A stretch of DNA of 33,465 bases from Planctomycetota bacterium (GCA_021413705.1 JAIOPX010000085.1:1-33465), one strand, 5' to 3'; positions 17,974 through 28,520 are shown, counted from the stretch's first letter. Translations and numbers: made by a program. Notes: a model not told the origin generated them from the letters alone.

Positions 17974-20900
17974 ATGCCTTGGACAACTAACAACAGCCTC
18001 CGCGTTTACGGTCCGCGCCGTCGTCCCTTCGATGCAGATACGGACGCCGCAGATCTCAACGCCGACCCGCCCATGTGGTACGCGGAAGTCGAGATTGTGG
18101 AACAACACCACAATCCGACTTCGCCCGCGTGGCGGCATATTTTTCTGAGGCGCGATGCAACGAGCGTGCCGCTCCATCCGAATTTCGAGGCCCACCTGCC
18201 GGGCACCTCGGTCTGCCGCTGCAAAGTGCTCAGGCTGAGTGTCGTCCTATTCCTTGGCAACTCCGGTACCCACCGCTTGGTGCTGGAGCCGTCTGACGGA
18301 GCGGCGATCGAGACGTCGCTGTTGGTTCACACGTCTCCAGAGGCCTGGGGTTTTGTGCCGCTTCGCGCCCCCCGGATGGTCTGCGTGGGCGGCGAAATTG
18401 AGACTAGTTTGATGCAACTCGCTTCGGGCACAAACTGGCCGATCGCATTATCGGGTTGGGGCCTGCCGGAAAGCGCCTCACTCGTCGCCCATTCCAGCGG
18501 ATTGGCGTTCAAAGGTCGGGCGAACCTGTTGTGGAGCTCCGGCGCCGTTGCAACCGCTCGCTACAACATACTTTATCCCCGTCCGGCCAGTTCCGTGCGA
18601 CCGCCCAATGGCGAGCCATTGGTGATCGAAGTGGACCGCCAGTGGTTGCTGTCTGGCACCCGCGAGTCACGCCCTGCTCGTCGGGATTTGATCGATCGAT
18701 TCGAAGAACTGGATCGCCTGATGCGATCATCAACAAACGAGGGAAATACGAAGTGGTTGCACCTGGGCCTGCAGAATCCGGCAGGGCCTCCGAGGTTTCA
18801 CTGGCGCCTGCCGGCGACTGGCCAGAAACCCGAAATGCGGATCGAGCGGGGTGAGACGCTGGCCACGCTCAGCGACCAGCAACTGGCGGTACGAGGAGTC
18901 GTGCCTCGTTCCACCGCCACGATCGATGGCGACCTGTCGATCGTTGACGTCGGCACCGACGATTTTCAGATCCGCCTGACTGCTGTCAGGCAGTTAGGCG
19001 TTCGATGCGATGCAACTGTTGAGATTCCGGACAAATGGGCACCGTTGCTTTCGCTGACGGACACCGAGCTGGTTTGGCTGCCTGGCCGAATGATGACCCG
19101 AGCCCAGGCGGTGTCGTTGCGCGCCGATTTCCCGCAGCTTGTCGCCGACGACACGCTCGATCGGCTGATCTCGATGGCGACCGTTGAAGTGCCCGTGCCA
19201 GAGGGCGTGACTTTGAATTTCACCGGCCCCTTGGCAGCTTGCACCGAGATCGACCGGCAACGGTTGCGATGGTTCGGCGTCGCGTTTGCAGATTCTGATC
19301 CGGCCTTCGTTGACCTGATCCAACGATTCCAGGCAGCCACGGGAAAGACCAGCGAATGTCTCGGGCGATTGTTGGTGTTGTTGCGCGCGCGCGTGACGTA
19401 CTCCAGCGTCGATAACGGAACTGGCTTTGCCGAAACGGTTGCATGGCAATCGCTGGAGACCACCTACGACGCCAACGAGGCGGCCCAGTTGCTACGCACG
19501 GCCTATCAATGTGCCCGCCCCAATCCCGACGAGTCGGTACATGGCAAGTCGGACGACTACCGTGTGGATCCACCCGCGCTGTGGGGATCGTTACCGCTTG
19601 ATGACGGCTGGGCAATGGTCCCCTTTTTCAATCTCACTGACGAGTTGTATCTACGAATCTATGACCCCGAGACGGTCGAGCCGGAAGCCGCGCTGCTAGG
19701 CGGGGCGGCCATTTTGGGCAACGACGACCCGCGTCTCTGGTCATCCCACCGCGACCAGCAACGATGGGATCTGACGCTGCTGGACGCCGACCAGGTGACC
19801 GGAAGCTGGCAATTCCACAGGCAACTTGGAAGCTGGAGCTTGCAACGCGTCATCCTGCAGCTTTTCCAGCCGGAAGTGGTCTTGAACGGCTTTCTTTGGA
19901 TATCGACGGACGGGCCGACCAGCGAGGACTCGTTACCCGATTTCGACGCGTGGCCCACGGCTGTACGCGCGGTTTCGCTGCGCAGCCCGCGCACTTGGGA
20001 GTCTTATCCTTCCCCCTACGTGTTGCATTTCGAAAGCGGTTCGCTCACGCGGGCGGCCTCGAACGATTCGTTGGTGCCGACCTATGCCGAGCTCGGCAAT
20101 TGGCAATTCGAGATTCGGAAAAACGAGCGGCCAATCCGCGTTCAGCCGTTCCCCGCGGCGCCGTTTCATAAGGTCGTGGATCTGTCGATCGCTCCGAACC
20201 AGCCATCAAGCACAGACCGGCTTTCGATGTCCTGGGAAATCGTCTGGAAAAAAGGACAAACGATCATTGCCGAAGCCCTCGATGAGTTGAATCGTTGGGC
20301 CAACGACATTCAGAACTCGCCAGATTTCCGCCGCGCGGTCCGCGCCTTGCGCGTTCGGGCGCTAGCGCTGCCGATCGATCAACCGCTGACACAATCGATT
20401 TCAGAACCATTTGACCTGTCGCCCGTCAGTCTTCCGTGGCCCAAGTCGGTCGCCTGGGGCGTCTTGTTCGACCGGATCGATTTTCATACCGTCATCAAAT
20501 GGAAAGGTGGCATTCCCAAATGGGAGGATTTCGATCTGCTGCGAACCTGGGAATCCGATACGCAAGCCACGCCCGCGCTTCGAGCGTGTGCAACCCAGGG
20601 CATTTCGGACCTCGGGCGCGGAGGGGCCATGAGTGGCACGGTTTTCGATGCGATCGTCGATAGCTCCTACTTCAAGGCCGGCCTCGCGAGTTTACCCCGA
20701 CCGCTGGTTTGGCGCCGCCATCCGACTTTGCCATCGGTCCAAGCGTTGCCGCTGACCCAATCGCTCTCGCCGCCAAACTATCCGAGTAGCAGCCGTCAGC
20801 TCGCGCCTTTCGAACTGACATTCGGGACTCGACCCGGGTCAAATGGAGCGGCTCCCAGCGAAGCTCCGCCGCTGCCGGAAAAATGGATCTTTGGCAGCCG

Positions 20901-23900
20901 CCAGGCCGCCACGCAAAATCAGGCGAAGAGTTGGCCTGTCTGCTTGAATGCTGCGCCGCTGCCACCGGCGCGCGAATGGGTGGGCAGCCAAGCGGGCGCC
21001 ACGCACCAAGGCGCACAGTTCTTGCCCTTGGCCTATTTAAGCCTGCCTGGGCTTTCGGCACATCCGACTAAGCGCGGCGACGTCGCGCCGATTACCGATC
21101 ATACAACGGGCAGTTGGTTGCCCATGCAACTGTCGCATGGTTTGCCTTATCTCGACGAACCTCACGCGCTGGCCGAACTTCCCCGCGACGACGAGCCAAG
21201 TGCGTCCCCCACCGTGACGGCTCCGTCCGACGAGGACGTGACACAGCGACCCGCGCCACTGAAACGGGAGTCCTTCGCGGCCGCGTGGCAGACTCTTTCC
21301 AACCGCGGACAACTCGCCGCGACCGACGCGGAAAGCGCCTTGCGGACAATTCCCAACTCGACGTCGCTCGAAGTTCCGTCGCTGGTTGAACCGTTTGGCT
21401 GGACCGTGAATGTCGCCATGACGGCCGCTCAGTACCCCGGGCAGTTAACCATCACGGACTTATCCACTGGCAGTATGATTGTGCTCACAGAGCCACTCGG
21501 CGACGGCATCGTCAATGTTCCGCCCTTCGATCCTGCCAGGCACACGGCGCTGCGCGGCTTTCATGGCACATTCGAATCGTTCGGCAGCAATCGCTTGAAA
21601 CTCTCGCCATACAATGAAGCTAGTACGAATCAATTTGACGTCGTCGCCGGCTCACTTGCAATGCGGCTCGACGGCAAGCGGACGCGCGACCAGCGTGGCC
21701 TGTTGCGAGGTCCCGCGGAAAGCTCCGGCACATGGTTGAAAACGCCGGTAGCCCTGCAAAACCGCATCTCAACTGGCACGTCTGAGGACAGTGTCTCGCT
21801 CTGGACCAGTTTGCAGCCCGTGGCGCTAAACCTTCGGCAATTTGGCAGTTGGAAGCTCTGGGTCCGCGATCTGCCGGTGCGAGGCAACGCATTTCAACGT
21901 ATGCGATCGTCCCTGCATGAAGATGTCAACGATCCGCTCGCCGACAGTCGCGAATGGGGACACCTGGAGGGCTACGAGTGGCGGCTTGGCGATGGAAAAG
22001 CCGAAAGCTCACTGCAGTTCGGCCCACTGCGATTCTTTCCGATCAGGCTCGAAAACGTTCAGTTTTCCGGCGACGACGTGCACGCCGCCGAATTGGTGGG
22101 GCGCATTCAATTCCGCCTGGCATCCCTTCGACCGGACGATCCCGACGCAGGTGAGATCGTCGAACGCCTCGGGGACGCCAACGTAGTTCGTCTCTCCTTC
22201 ACGTTCGTCGGGGGCCAACCAACGTTCACCTCGATCCGAGCCGAACCGGGCGACCCGCTAGCTATTACTAATCCGCAGGGCGATCCTATTTCGCCCCAGT
22301 TGGCGTGGCCCTTGCATGCGGCCGAAGGCGCCGCGCGTTTGCGCGCACGAGGAATCCATTTGTTGACATTGCCCAACGGCGATTTGGCGCTGGAGCTTGT
22401 CGAAGCGCGGGTGGATCTGTCGCTGTTCGGCGCGGCTTGGTCGCCGGCATTCATCGACCAACCGCGTTTCCCGAGCGGTAGCGCCACGCCGACCCCAACA
22501 CCGTGGAACCTGGACGTCTCGAGTTCATTGACCGGCGGTAACCCGGTGCGCGTTGCCAGCGGCCAGGTGACGCTCGATTGGCTCGGTGGACTTCACGAGC
22601 TAAAAATGGTGGTCGAGGCTCGATGGGGATTGGCCAATCGGCCACATATTGAAGCGAGCAAGGTGCTCACCTTGTTGCCCACGCCACATTACGAAATTGA
22701 AGGCGGATTCAGGATCGCTCTGTCGGGTTCGGCCTTGCCGTTTACGGAAATTGGCCACGATGAACAACCCGATGAGCCACGAGCGGTGCTGACACCCGCC
22801 ATTCAGCTAACTTGGAAAGGGTTCCGCGCGCCGGTCGATCCGCAGAATAAAATCGACTCACCGATGTATGTGCTGCCAGGGTTCGGCGTGTCCTCCAGGG
22901 AGTACGTCGACTCTTCCGGACACGTGGTACCCAACGAACTTCTGATCGACGCGCCCGGTTACGCTTCGTTATCGTTCACGGCGAGCCGAACCGGCGGTAT
23001 GCCCCCGGAACATCCGCCGCGGTTTAGCCAGGTTGCCGGCGTCGCCGAACTCATTTTCAATTGTAAATGGGGGCTCGCGCTGCAGGAAATCGAGCGGGAT
23101 AAAATTCAGCCTCGCGAGCTGACGCAAGCCACCTTCAGTTCGTCGGCCGGCTCCGTCATGGTCGCGATGGTCTCCGCCCTCAGTTGGAGTGGCAACGACG
23201 TCAACGTTGATACCAAGCTCCTGTTGAACGGCATGCTCGAGGTAAAGAACCTTGTTTCGTGGCCCAAGCCCGTTGTCACGACCACCTCCGACGAAACCGA
23301 TCCGGCCAACTCCAGCTACACCCTTCAGAGCGCAAGCCACGATCTCAGCCATTGGCGACATACAGCGAGAATCCTGCTCAACCAGGTCGAGCTGGACAAG
23401 CGACACATCGCCTTGGGCACGCTGGCGGCCGGCGCCAATCCAACACTATTCACGCTGGTTTCTCAGCCGACTGCCAACGACGATCCAAAGTTGGTCCAGT
23501 TTCTCAGCGTCGTGGAACATCAAATCGTCGAACTCGACGTCGCGTTGCCGGCAGGCGGCCATGCCCCGGTGGTATCGGCTTCACCGCAGGAGTTTCGCTG
23601 GACCGTGACCCAGGAGGTTCGACTGGCTCACCCGGCGGCGCTCGCCAGATACTGGAATCAATTTGTTCCGGACAATGTTCCGGCCACATCGGAGCAGGTT
23701 ACCGCCGAACTATCCCGCGGAACCGACGGACCGCTGCGCTCGATCAGCCGGGTGGTATCGGGCTGGCTTCGAGAAGGTTTGTTGCGCGAGTTGACGGGTC
23801 CTCGCGGCGGCACGGGAAGGCTCCACGAGCTCGACGCCGCCGCCGCGGTTTTGGAATTGAGCGCCGCCTTCTATTTGCCACGTCGCGGAGCCGAGGCGGC

Positions 23901-26900
23901 CGCACCGGTTGCCCAGCAAGATTTCGCCAATGTCCAGGTGCTGCCGAATCAGGTCGACCGGGCGGTTGCCACTGATTTGCTCGACTTTGTTCCCCTGCCT
24001 CAGGGCCAAGACCCCGACGATCTGGAGCACTGGAGTGTCGTGGTACTACCGTTCCTGGGACGCATGCAACCGATCAAGCACGACGGACTCGTACCGATCA
24101 ACGGTTCGAACGACTGGGACCTGGATTTCACGCACGCGTCAGCCAAGCTGGGGGTCGATCCGGTATTGTGGCTGACGGCGGCCCAACGGCCGCCGTTCGT
24201 GTTCGACCTGACGTCCCGTTCCCCGAGCGCGAATCGACGCTTGACGATCGCCGATTTCGACCGCGTGGCCGAGCAGAACTGGTCCTGGTTGGATGTGGCC
24301 AGCCTGGAGACCGGATGGTTTCGGCTGCTGACACCTCCGCCAGAATTGCGCCGGCAAAAATCGAATAAGCGTGGCGAGGAAAGTGTTTCAAGCATTATGG
24401 CTGCGCTGCCTGTCGAAGGTCTGGGCCGGCTGTCCCGCCGCACAGCCTTAGCCCAGGCGTTCGATCCGGACTTGTTGTCCTATCCCCCGACTTCCACGGC
24501 TTTTGTTGCTCCAAATGAACCGCTCGATTTCGAATCCCGCTATGGGGGGTTATTGGTATTACACGGTGTCGTGCATCCTTCCGCGGATCTTGACGGAGAC
24601 GGATTTGAGGATTATGGGTTTGTTGCCGCTGGCAAGCGGCTGTCACAGATCCTCGGCTTATTGATCCGGCCGCAGGCGTCCACGGATCCCACCAAGATTT
24701 TAGTCTTACCCGCTCTGAACCTGTTGCCTCCGCGTATGCCCCTGAAGTCCGGCGCTGCGCGAACACGCCTCAGCCAAAGCGTGTCATTTGCCCCCTCGCC
24801 GTATTACGCCCTGCGCCGAGAGACTGTCGTATCCGCCCCGGCTGACGTGCGACCTGTTGTCGTGTTTGGCGACGTGATCACTCTGAACCATCGAGACGCG
24901 GCCCTCGCGAAGCCGGTTGTCGTGGCATCGCAATTGTGGCAACAGCAGTTTGCTGAGGATGGAACGCCCCAAATAAATAGTGACACGGCCGGGGATATCC
25001 TGCAGTGGGCGGAGCAGACGAGGCGCGGTTTGGCCCCCGACTCCTTGGTCGCGGTTGTTCGAATCCGTGAGCTCTTGCGAATCCCAGAATCTCCCTTGCC
25101 CTGCACGCGGTACCGTTTCATCGTGCTGCCGCCCGCTAATCCGATCCTCCTGATGGCGCGAGTTCCCCATTCGATTCGTCCCGAGCTCGGTCTGGTACGC
25201 GCCAGAGAAGGGCAATTCGGCGGCACGTTGTTGCCGAACGACATGCCTGCGATCACGCTCGCGCCGCCACAAGTGCGAAACGTTCAGCCGTTGTACTTGG
25301 AATCCCGGCCCGAGCTCCCGGGTGGCACGCCCAAACCCGAAGAGCTGACCTGGGATTTCGGATACAGCGGGATGTACCTCGACATCGCCCTGTCAGCTTC
25401 GGCGGTCGGCCTGGTCGATCCGCCGATCCGTTGGTGGGATGCCGAACCGAGCATCAAGCGATTGTGGTGGCTGGCCACTTCCCACCCTGTTCAGTTCGAC
25501 TCGAAACTACCGCTCGGCAAATCCCTATTGCCCAAGAATTTCCGTGCGGAGTCCATTCGCAGCCTGTTGGCCGCGCCCCCAAACGTCAGCTGCCCCGAGC
25601 AGCCGTCATTGGAAAGCGCGTTGGCTGCCGTGGAACCGGCACCGAAGGCAGGCCAGCCTGCGCCGGCCGAACTTAGGCCGTGGCAAGCCGTTCTCCCCGG
25701 CGCCTACCAACAGTTTCTAATCGGTGGCCGACCCGGCGTCTATGCGACGATGCGCTCGCTTGTGCTCACTCAAAATGTAGTTACCTCTTCAGCAACCTGG
25801 ACATTCGGTGGAACCTGGGAGACCGACGACCAGGTGTTGGTTTCTGTGGGCACAAAGATGCTGACCGTGGCCGCCGGCTCGACCCAACTGAACAACGTCG
25901 TGACCGCAGTTGCCGTCGCTATCTCGGCTTCAACCGACGTGGAATTTGCCGACATCCGGGCGGTAGCGAATGATGCAACCTTGACGCTCATTAGTAAAGT
26001 TTCGGGCAAGCCGGTCTCGGCGACGATTTGTACGATTGACGCCGACAGCTCGAGTGCGGATGGTCAAACGATCAAACCGAGCGACGCGGTTTTTGGCCAG
26101 TACGTGGTCAACTCCGGAAGCGTGCCCGTACAGCATCGTTGGCCCCGGCCAGTCCACATTCCGGCGAATCAACCCGTTTCCCACAATCCCCGGGCTCGTG
26201 AAATTGCTCTTTTGCCCTGGGGAAGCTGGTTTGATTTACCGGAAGATCACGTTTCCGGGCCGCCGACGGTGGCCTCAAAACCGGTCGATGTCGTCTTTAC
26301 TAAAAATACACAAGTGTATCGTCAGCGCACTATGGCCGATCCCGACGGCAATTGGCGGCTCGCTGTGGACTGGTGGTCGCTGCCGGCGGGCGAATTCGAG
26401 GTTACGGCACTCGACAGCCTGGGGGGGCCAATCGTTTGCATGCCTAAGAAAGTGAAATCTTATCTCCGCCGGTCGGTGGATGCGCGCTCCAAACCGCATG
26501 ACAGTCTATTTACCACCCAGGGCGGCGCAGCGCATGAGTTGAACGTGGAATTGGCGCCTTTGGGAGTTAGACCCGCGGAGGTTCCAGATTCTTGGTCGAG
26601 CGAGGACGGGGTGAAGTTCCACTTTGTCCACAAACCGGAATCAACTTCGCCCAGCCCCTGGAAAGTCGGGCCGGCCGACTTGATCATGAAGCTGCGCTCG
26701 CTCGACACTTCAATACAGTTCAAGTGCGAACCACTAATCTCCACGGACTCGATGGAACGCGCGTTTGTGCCCGCCGACGACGACGAGAAAGCCGCGTTGC
26801 AGCGGCTGTTGGATGGCACGCCGCATGGCGCGCCGCTCTGGTTTGAATTGCCGATCAAAGTGGACACGACCGGCGGAATTGAATCGCCGCCAATCCTGGC

Positions 26901-27834
26901 GAGTTTCTGCGTACGGCGTGTTCGTTCCACCGAGTTGCCGCTTCCACTCATGCCAATGTATTGCCGTTTTGAAGACCCGGAGTACAACCGGCGTCTCTCG
27001 ACGTCAACGTCACGTGGAAACGGGATCATTCAAACTCCCACTCCGAGCCAAAGCGCTCAGGTAACTATTGCCGCCGACCGCCAGCAATACAACCCATCCA
27101 CGCCGATCGTAATGCTGGTCGACCTCCGCAACCTCAATCGTCTGCTGGGAAGCACGGCGGTATCGAACGCGGAATGCCGACTTCGAATTGCGCGAATCGA
27201 TCGACTTGGTGGACGCGACTGGCTCACACCGTATGAGAAGGAACCCATTCTGGTCCGCCAGCTAACCGGATCCACCGTCAAGATCGATGCTCGTGTTCTA
27301 ACGCTGCAATTCGGCTCTTCGCAGTCGATTAGCGATGACGAGAACATGGCGGGAAAGTTTGCGATCAATTTCAAGCAAAAGCTCTCGCCGGGAGATCGCG
27401 TCGAGCTGAGTTTGACCGGAAAAATCAGCGACACTGGCCTGCCCCCAATCAAAGAACTTGTCGAACTGGCGAGCACAACGATTCAAATCGTGGCCAAACC
27501 GGTGACTCCCCCGCCGGAAGCCGCCTATGGCCTGCTTCGCCGCCTCTCGGCCAATAGTCCGGTGGTCGAGTGCGTACGATTTGCGTGGGGACCGTCGGCC
27601 GAGAAGATCGATATCGTCAATCCGGAAGATTTGCTGAAGGAAACAGTCCGGCGACGAGCCACGTTCCTCTGGCGCGACGCGATTCGACCAACTGGCCCAG
27701 ACTTCGGCGCGTTATCATCCTCGGTTCAATATGCAGTTCAAAAACTGCATGCGAGTGGTTCCACCTTGGTACCCCCATTTGTAGAGCCGACTAACGACTT
27801 CGCCCCAAGCAACGACGGTGACACGGAAAAGTAA
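17974..27834 (+). CDS. Giant partner protein (3286 aa), function unknown
   Basis: This uninterrupted frame encodes about 360 kDa and begins 79 bases after giant protein 1, with a good ribosome site (GGAGAG about 7 bases before the ATG). I do not recognise a family. The N-terminus (MPWTTNNSLRVYGPRRRPFD) is not a signal peptide and no membrane segment is evident. Most of the protein is beta-rich with many Trp and Pro residues. Visible items are a Ser/Asp/Pro-rich linker near residues 1060-1110, a D-x-D-x-D-G-x-x-D Ca-binding-like loop at D2205-D2213 (DLDGDGFED), and a unit around 2609-2700 (TWETDDQVLVSVGTKMLTVA, then ISASTDVEFADIRAVANDAT, then TLISKVSGKP) similar to beta modules common in phage and surface proteins. 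Tight placement after giant 1 suggests the two act together, perhaps as one complex. Overlap with the nuclease-like remnant at its 3' end is only 13 bases. Confidence 0.95.
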   Translation: MPWTTNNSLRVYGPRRRPFDADTDAADLNADPPMWYAEVEIVEQHHNPTSPAWRHIFLRRDATSVPLHPNFEAHLPGTSVCRCKVLRLSVVLFLGNSGTHRLVLEPSDGAAIETSLLVHTSPEAWGFVPLRAPRMVCVGGEIETSLMQLASGTNWPIALSGWGLPESASLVAHSSGLAFKGRANLLWSSGAVATARYNILYPRPASSVRPPNGEPLVIEVDRQWLLSGTRESRPARRDLIDRFEELDRLMRSSTNEGNTKWLHLGLQNPAGPPRFHWRLPATGQKPEMRIERGETLATLSDQQLAVRGVVPRSTATIDGDLSIVDVGTDDFQIRLTAVRQLGVRCDATVEIPDKWAPLLSLTDTELVWLPGRMMTRAQAVSLRADFPQLVADDTLDRLISMATVEVPVPEGVTLNFTGPLAACTEIDRQRLRWFGVAFADSDPAFVDLIQRFQAATGKTSECLGRLLVLLRARVTYSSVDNGTGFAETVAWQSLETTYDANEAAQLLRTAYQCARPNPDESVHGKSDDYRVDPPALWGSLPLDDGWAMVPFFNLTDELYLRIYDPETVEPEAALLGGAAILGNDDPRLWSSHRDQQRWDLTLLDADQVTGSWQFHRQLGSWSLQRVILQLFQPEVVLNGFLWISTDGPTSEDSLPDFDAWPTAVRAVSLRSPRTWESYPSPYVLHFESGSLTRAASNDSLVPTYAELGNWQFEIRKNERPIRVQPFPAAPFHKVVDLSIAPNQPSSTDRLSMSWEIVWKKGQTIIAEALDELNRWANDIQNSPDFRRAVRALRVRALALPIDQPLTQSISEPFDLSPVSLPWPKSVAWGVLFDRIDFHTVIKWKGGIPKWEDFDLLRTWESDTQATPALRACATQGISDLGRGGAMSGTVFDAIVDSSYFKAGLASLPRPLVWRRHPTLPSVQALPLTQSLSPPNYPSSSRQLAPFELTFGTRPGSNGAAPSEAPPLPEKWIFGSRQAATQNQAKSWPVCLNAAPLPPAREWVGSQAGATHQGAQFLPLAYLSLPGLSAHPTKRGDVAPITDHTTGSWLPMQLSHGLPYLDEPHALAELPRDDEPSASPTVTAPSDEDVTQRPAPLKRESFAAAWQTLSNRGQLAATDAESALRTIPNSTSLEVPSLVEPFGWTVNVAMTAAQYPGQLTITDLSTGSMIVLTEPLGDGIVNVPPFDPARHTALRGFHGTFESFGSNRLKLSPYNEASTNQFDVVAGSLAMRLDGKRTRDQRGLLRGPAESSGTWLKTPVALQNRISTGTSEDSVSLWTSLQPVALNLRQFGSWKLWVRDLPVRGNAFQRMRSSLHEDVNDPLADSREWGHLEGYEWRLGDGKAESSLQFGPLRFFPIRLENVQFSGDDVHAAELVGRIQFRLASLRPDDPDAGEIVERLGDANVVRLSFTFVGGQPTFTSIRAEPGDPLAITNPQGDPISPQLAWPLHAAEGAARLRARGIHLLTLPNGDLALELVEARVDLSLFGAAWSPAFIDQPRFPSGSATPTPTPWNLDVSSSLTGGNPVRVASGQVTLDWLGGLHELKMVVEARWGLANRPHIEASKVLTLLPTPHYEIEGGFRIALSGSALPFTEIGHDEQPDEPRAVLTPAIQLTWKGFRAPVDPQNKIDSPMYVLPGFGVSSREYVDSSGHVVPNELLIDAPGYASLSFTASRTGGMPPEHPPRFSQVAGVAELIFNCKWGLALQEIERDKIQPRELTQATFSSSAGSVMVAMVSALSWSGNDVNVDTKLLLNGMLEVKNLVSWPKPVVTTTSDETDPANSSYTLQSASHDLSHWRHTARILLNQVELDKRHIALGTLAAGANPTLFTLVSQPTANDDPKLVQFLSVVEHQIVELDVALPAGGHAPVVSASPQEFRWTVTQEVRLAHPAALARYWNQFVPDNVPATSEQVTAELSRGTDGPLRSISRVVSGWLREGLLRELTGPRGGTGRLHELDAAAAVLELSAAFYLPRRGAEAAAPVAQQDFANVQVLPNQVDRAVATDLLDFVPLPQGQDPDDLEHWSVVVLPFLGRMQPIKHDGLVPINGSNDWDLDFTHASAKLGVDPVLWLTAAQRPPFVFDLTSRSPSANRRLTIADFDRVAEQNWSWLDVASLETGWFRLLTPPPELRRQKSNKRGEESVSSIMAALPVEGLGRLSRRTALAQAFDPDLLSYPPTSTAFVAPNEPLDFESRYGGLLVLHGVVHPSADLDGDGFEDYGFVAAGKRLSQILGLLIRPQASTDPTKILVLPALNLLPPRMPLKSGAARTRLSQSVSFAPSPYYALRRETVVSAPADVRPVVVFGDVITLNHRDAALAKPVVVASQLWQQQFAEDGTPQINSDTAGDILQWAEQTRRGLAPDSLVAVVRIRELLRIPESPLPCTRYRFIVLPPANPILLMARVPHSIRPELGLVRAREGQFGGTLLPNDMPAITLAPPQVRNVQPLYLESRPELPGGTPKPEELTWDFGYSGMYLDIALSASAVGLVDPPIRWWDAEPSIKRLWWLATSHPVQFDSKLPLGKSLLPKNFRAESIRSLLAAPPNVSCPEQPSLESALAAVEPAPKAGQPAPAELRPWQAVLPGAYQQFLIGGRPGVYATMRSLVLTQNVVTSSATWTFGGTWETDDQVLVSVGTKMLTVAAGSTQLNNVVTAVAVAISASTDVEFADIRAVANDATLTLISKVSGKPVSATICTIDADSSSADGQTIKPSDAVFGQYVVNSGSVPVQHRWPRPVHIPANQPVSHNPRAREIALLPWGSWFDLPEDHVSGPPTVASKPVDVVFTKNTQVYRQRTMADPDGNWRLAVDWWSLPAGEFEVTALDSLGGPIVCMPKKVKSYLRRSVDARSKPHDSLFTTQGGAAHELNVELAPLGVRPAEVPDSWSSEDGVKFHFVHKPESTSPSPWKVGPADLIMKLRSLDTSIQFKCEPLISTDSMERAFVPADDDEKAALQRLLDGTPHGAPLWFELPIKVDTTGGIESPPILASFCVRRVRSTELPLPLMPMYCRFEDPEYNRRLSTSTSRGNGIIQTPTPSQSAQVTIAADRQQYNPSTPIVMLVDLRNLNRLLGSTAVSNAECRLRIARIDRLGGRDWLTPYEKEPILVRQLTGSTVKIDARVLTLQFGSSQSISDDENMAGKFAINFKQKLSPGDRVELSLTGKISDTGLPPIKELVELASTTIQIVAKPVTPPPEAAYGLLRRLSANSPVVECVRFAWGPSAEKIDIVNPEDLLKETVRRRATFLWRDAIRPTGPDFGALSSSVQYAVQKLHASGSTLVPPFVEPTNDFAPSNDGDTEK
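24586..24615 (+). other. Ca-binding-like loop in giant protein 2
   Basis: The codons read DLDGDGFEDY, an Asp at positions 1, 3, 5 and 9 with a Gly at 6, as in dockerin, EF-hand and thrombospondin type 3 loops. It is a single copy, so it would be a structural Ca site rather than a repeat domain. One such motif could also arise by chance in 3286 residues. Confidence 0.4.
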
Positions 27835-28118
27835 GCGAGGAGTCTCTACGACCATCGCTGGAGCGTGAAAACGGCTGGAAACTAAACGATGAGCCGTCAA
27901 CGTGGCCAAAGAAAATGGTCGAAGATTCTCTGCCGCTGGCAAGACACGTGTACGACCAAGTGACGCTCGCTGAGGAACCAGACAGCGAGGGGCGCTGGGA
28001 GATAACGGTTGCGGATGGGTTTGAAAACGATGCTGCAACATTCACGGACAAACAACTGGCAAAGGCCGGTTACCGCTTGGCCGAACTGCTTAAGGCAATT
28101 TATCCAGATACCGACTGA
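27822..28118 (+). pseudogene. C-terminal remnant of an S1/P1-type nuclease
   Basis: The frame is open from the stop at 27819-27821 to 28118 but has no ATG before 27915, and it continues in protein-like sequence upstream of that ATG (ENGWKLNDEPSTWPKKMVED). The order W-x5-ES/DS-x-x-LA-x-x-VYDQ, a variable spacer, then QLAKAGYRLAELLKAIYP closely resembles the last 70 residues of S1/P1 nucleases, whose final helix is typically AG-x-RLA-x-LLN. The N-terminal Trp, the zinc-binding His/Asp residues and the signal peptide of that family are absent, since the preceding bases are the end of giant gene 2. The simplest reading is a truncated gene. Expression as a 67-aa protein from 27915 is possible but would have no catalytic centre. 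Confidence 0.55.
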
Positions 28119-28520
28119 CCTGTGCCGCATTTTCTTTTTGTCGCATGTCGCATTGTTTGATCTGAGTGGTTCAATCACTGGGCGTTCGTGGCGCCCTGAC
28201 CCTCGCGTCCGGGAAATAGTCAGCCAGATGCCACGCCGCTTAGGTCGACGGTCAATGCGAACTCAAGGGATAGTTCTGCGGTGAGCGTCGGAGTGGATCT
28301 ACTTCCAGATGCACCGCCATGACGGGCGCTAGACGGAACCAATTACCACGTCGACCGATGGTTGGTGGCCGAGCAACTGACTGCATGACAGGACTTAAAG
28401 AAATACTCCCCATGCGTTTTTGGCTGCAAATGTACAGGCCTCTAGGCAATACGTTTTTCAACTTCAAGAACAAGTTCGTCTTCGTTGACCTCCGCGGTTC
28501 CGCAAGCACGGGATTTATCC
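28119..28520 (+). other. Gene-poor 400-bp stretch
   Basis: I see no recognisable gene here. It has a short hairpin-like pair GGGCG (28180-28184) and CGCCC (28192-28196) without a T run, so terminator use is weakly supported. A plus-strand frame from 28385 (MTGLKEILPMRFWLQMYRPL) runs into the zinc-ribbon gene in another frame and is probably not real. Confidence 0.5.

Noticed and set aside
6165..27834. Giants as polyketide or peptide synthases, or Tc/RHS toxins
   Set aside because: No synthase, carrier or condensation motifs, and no RHS YD-repeats, were seen in either protein.
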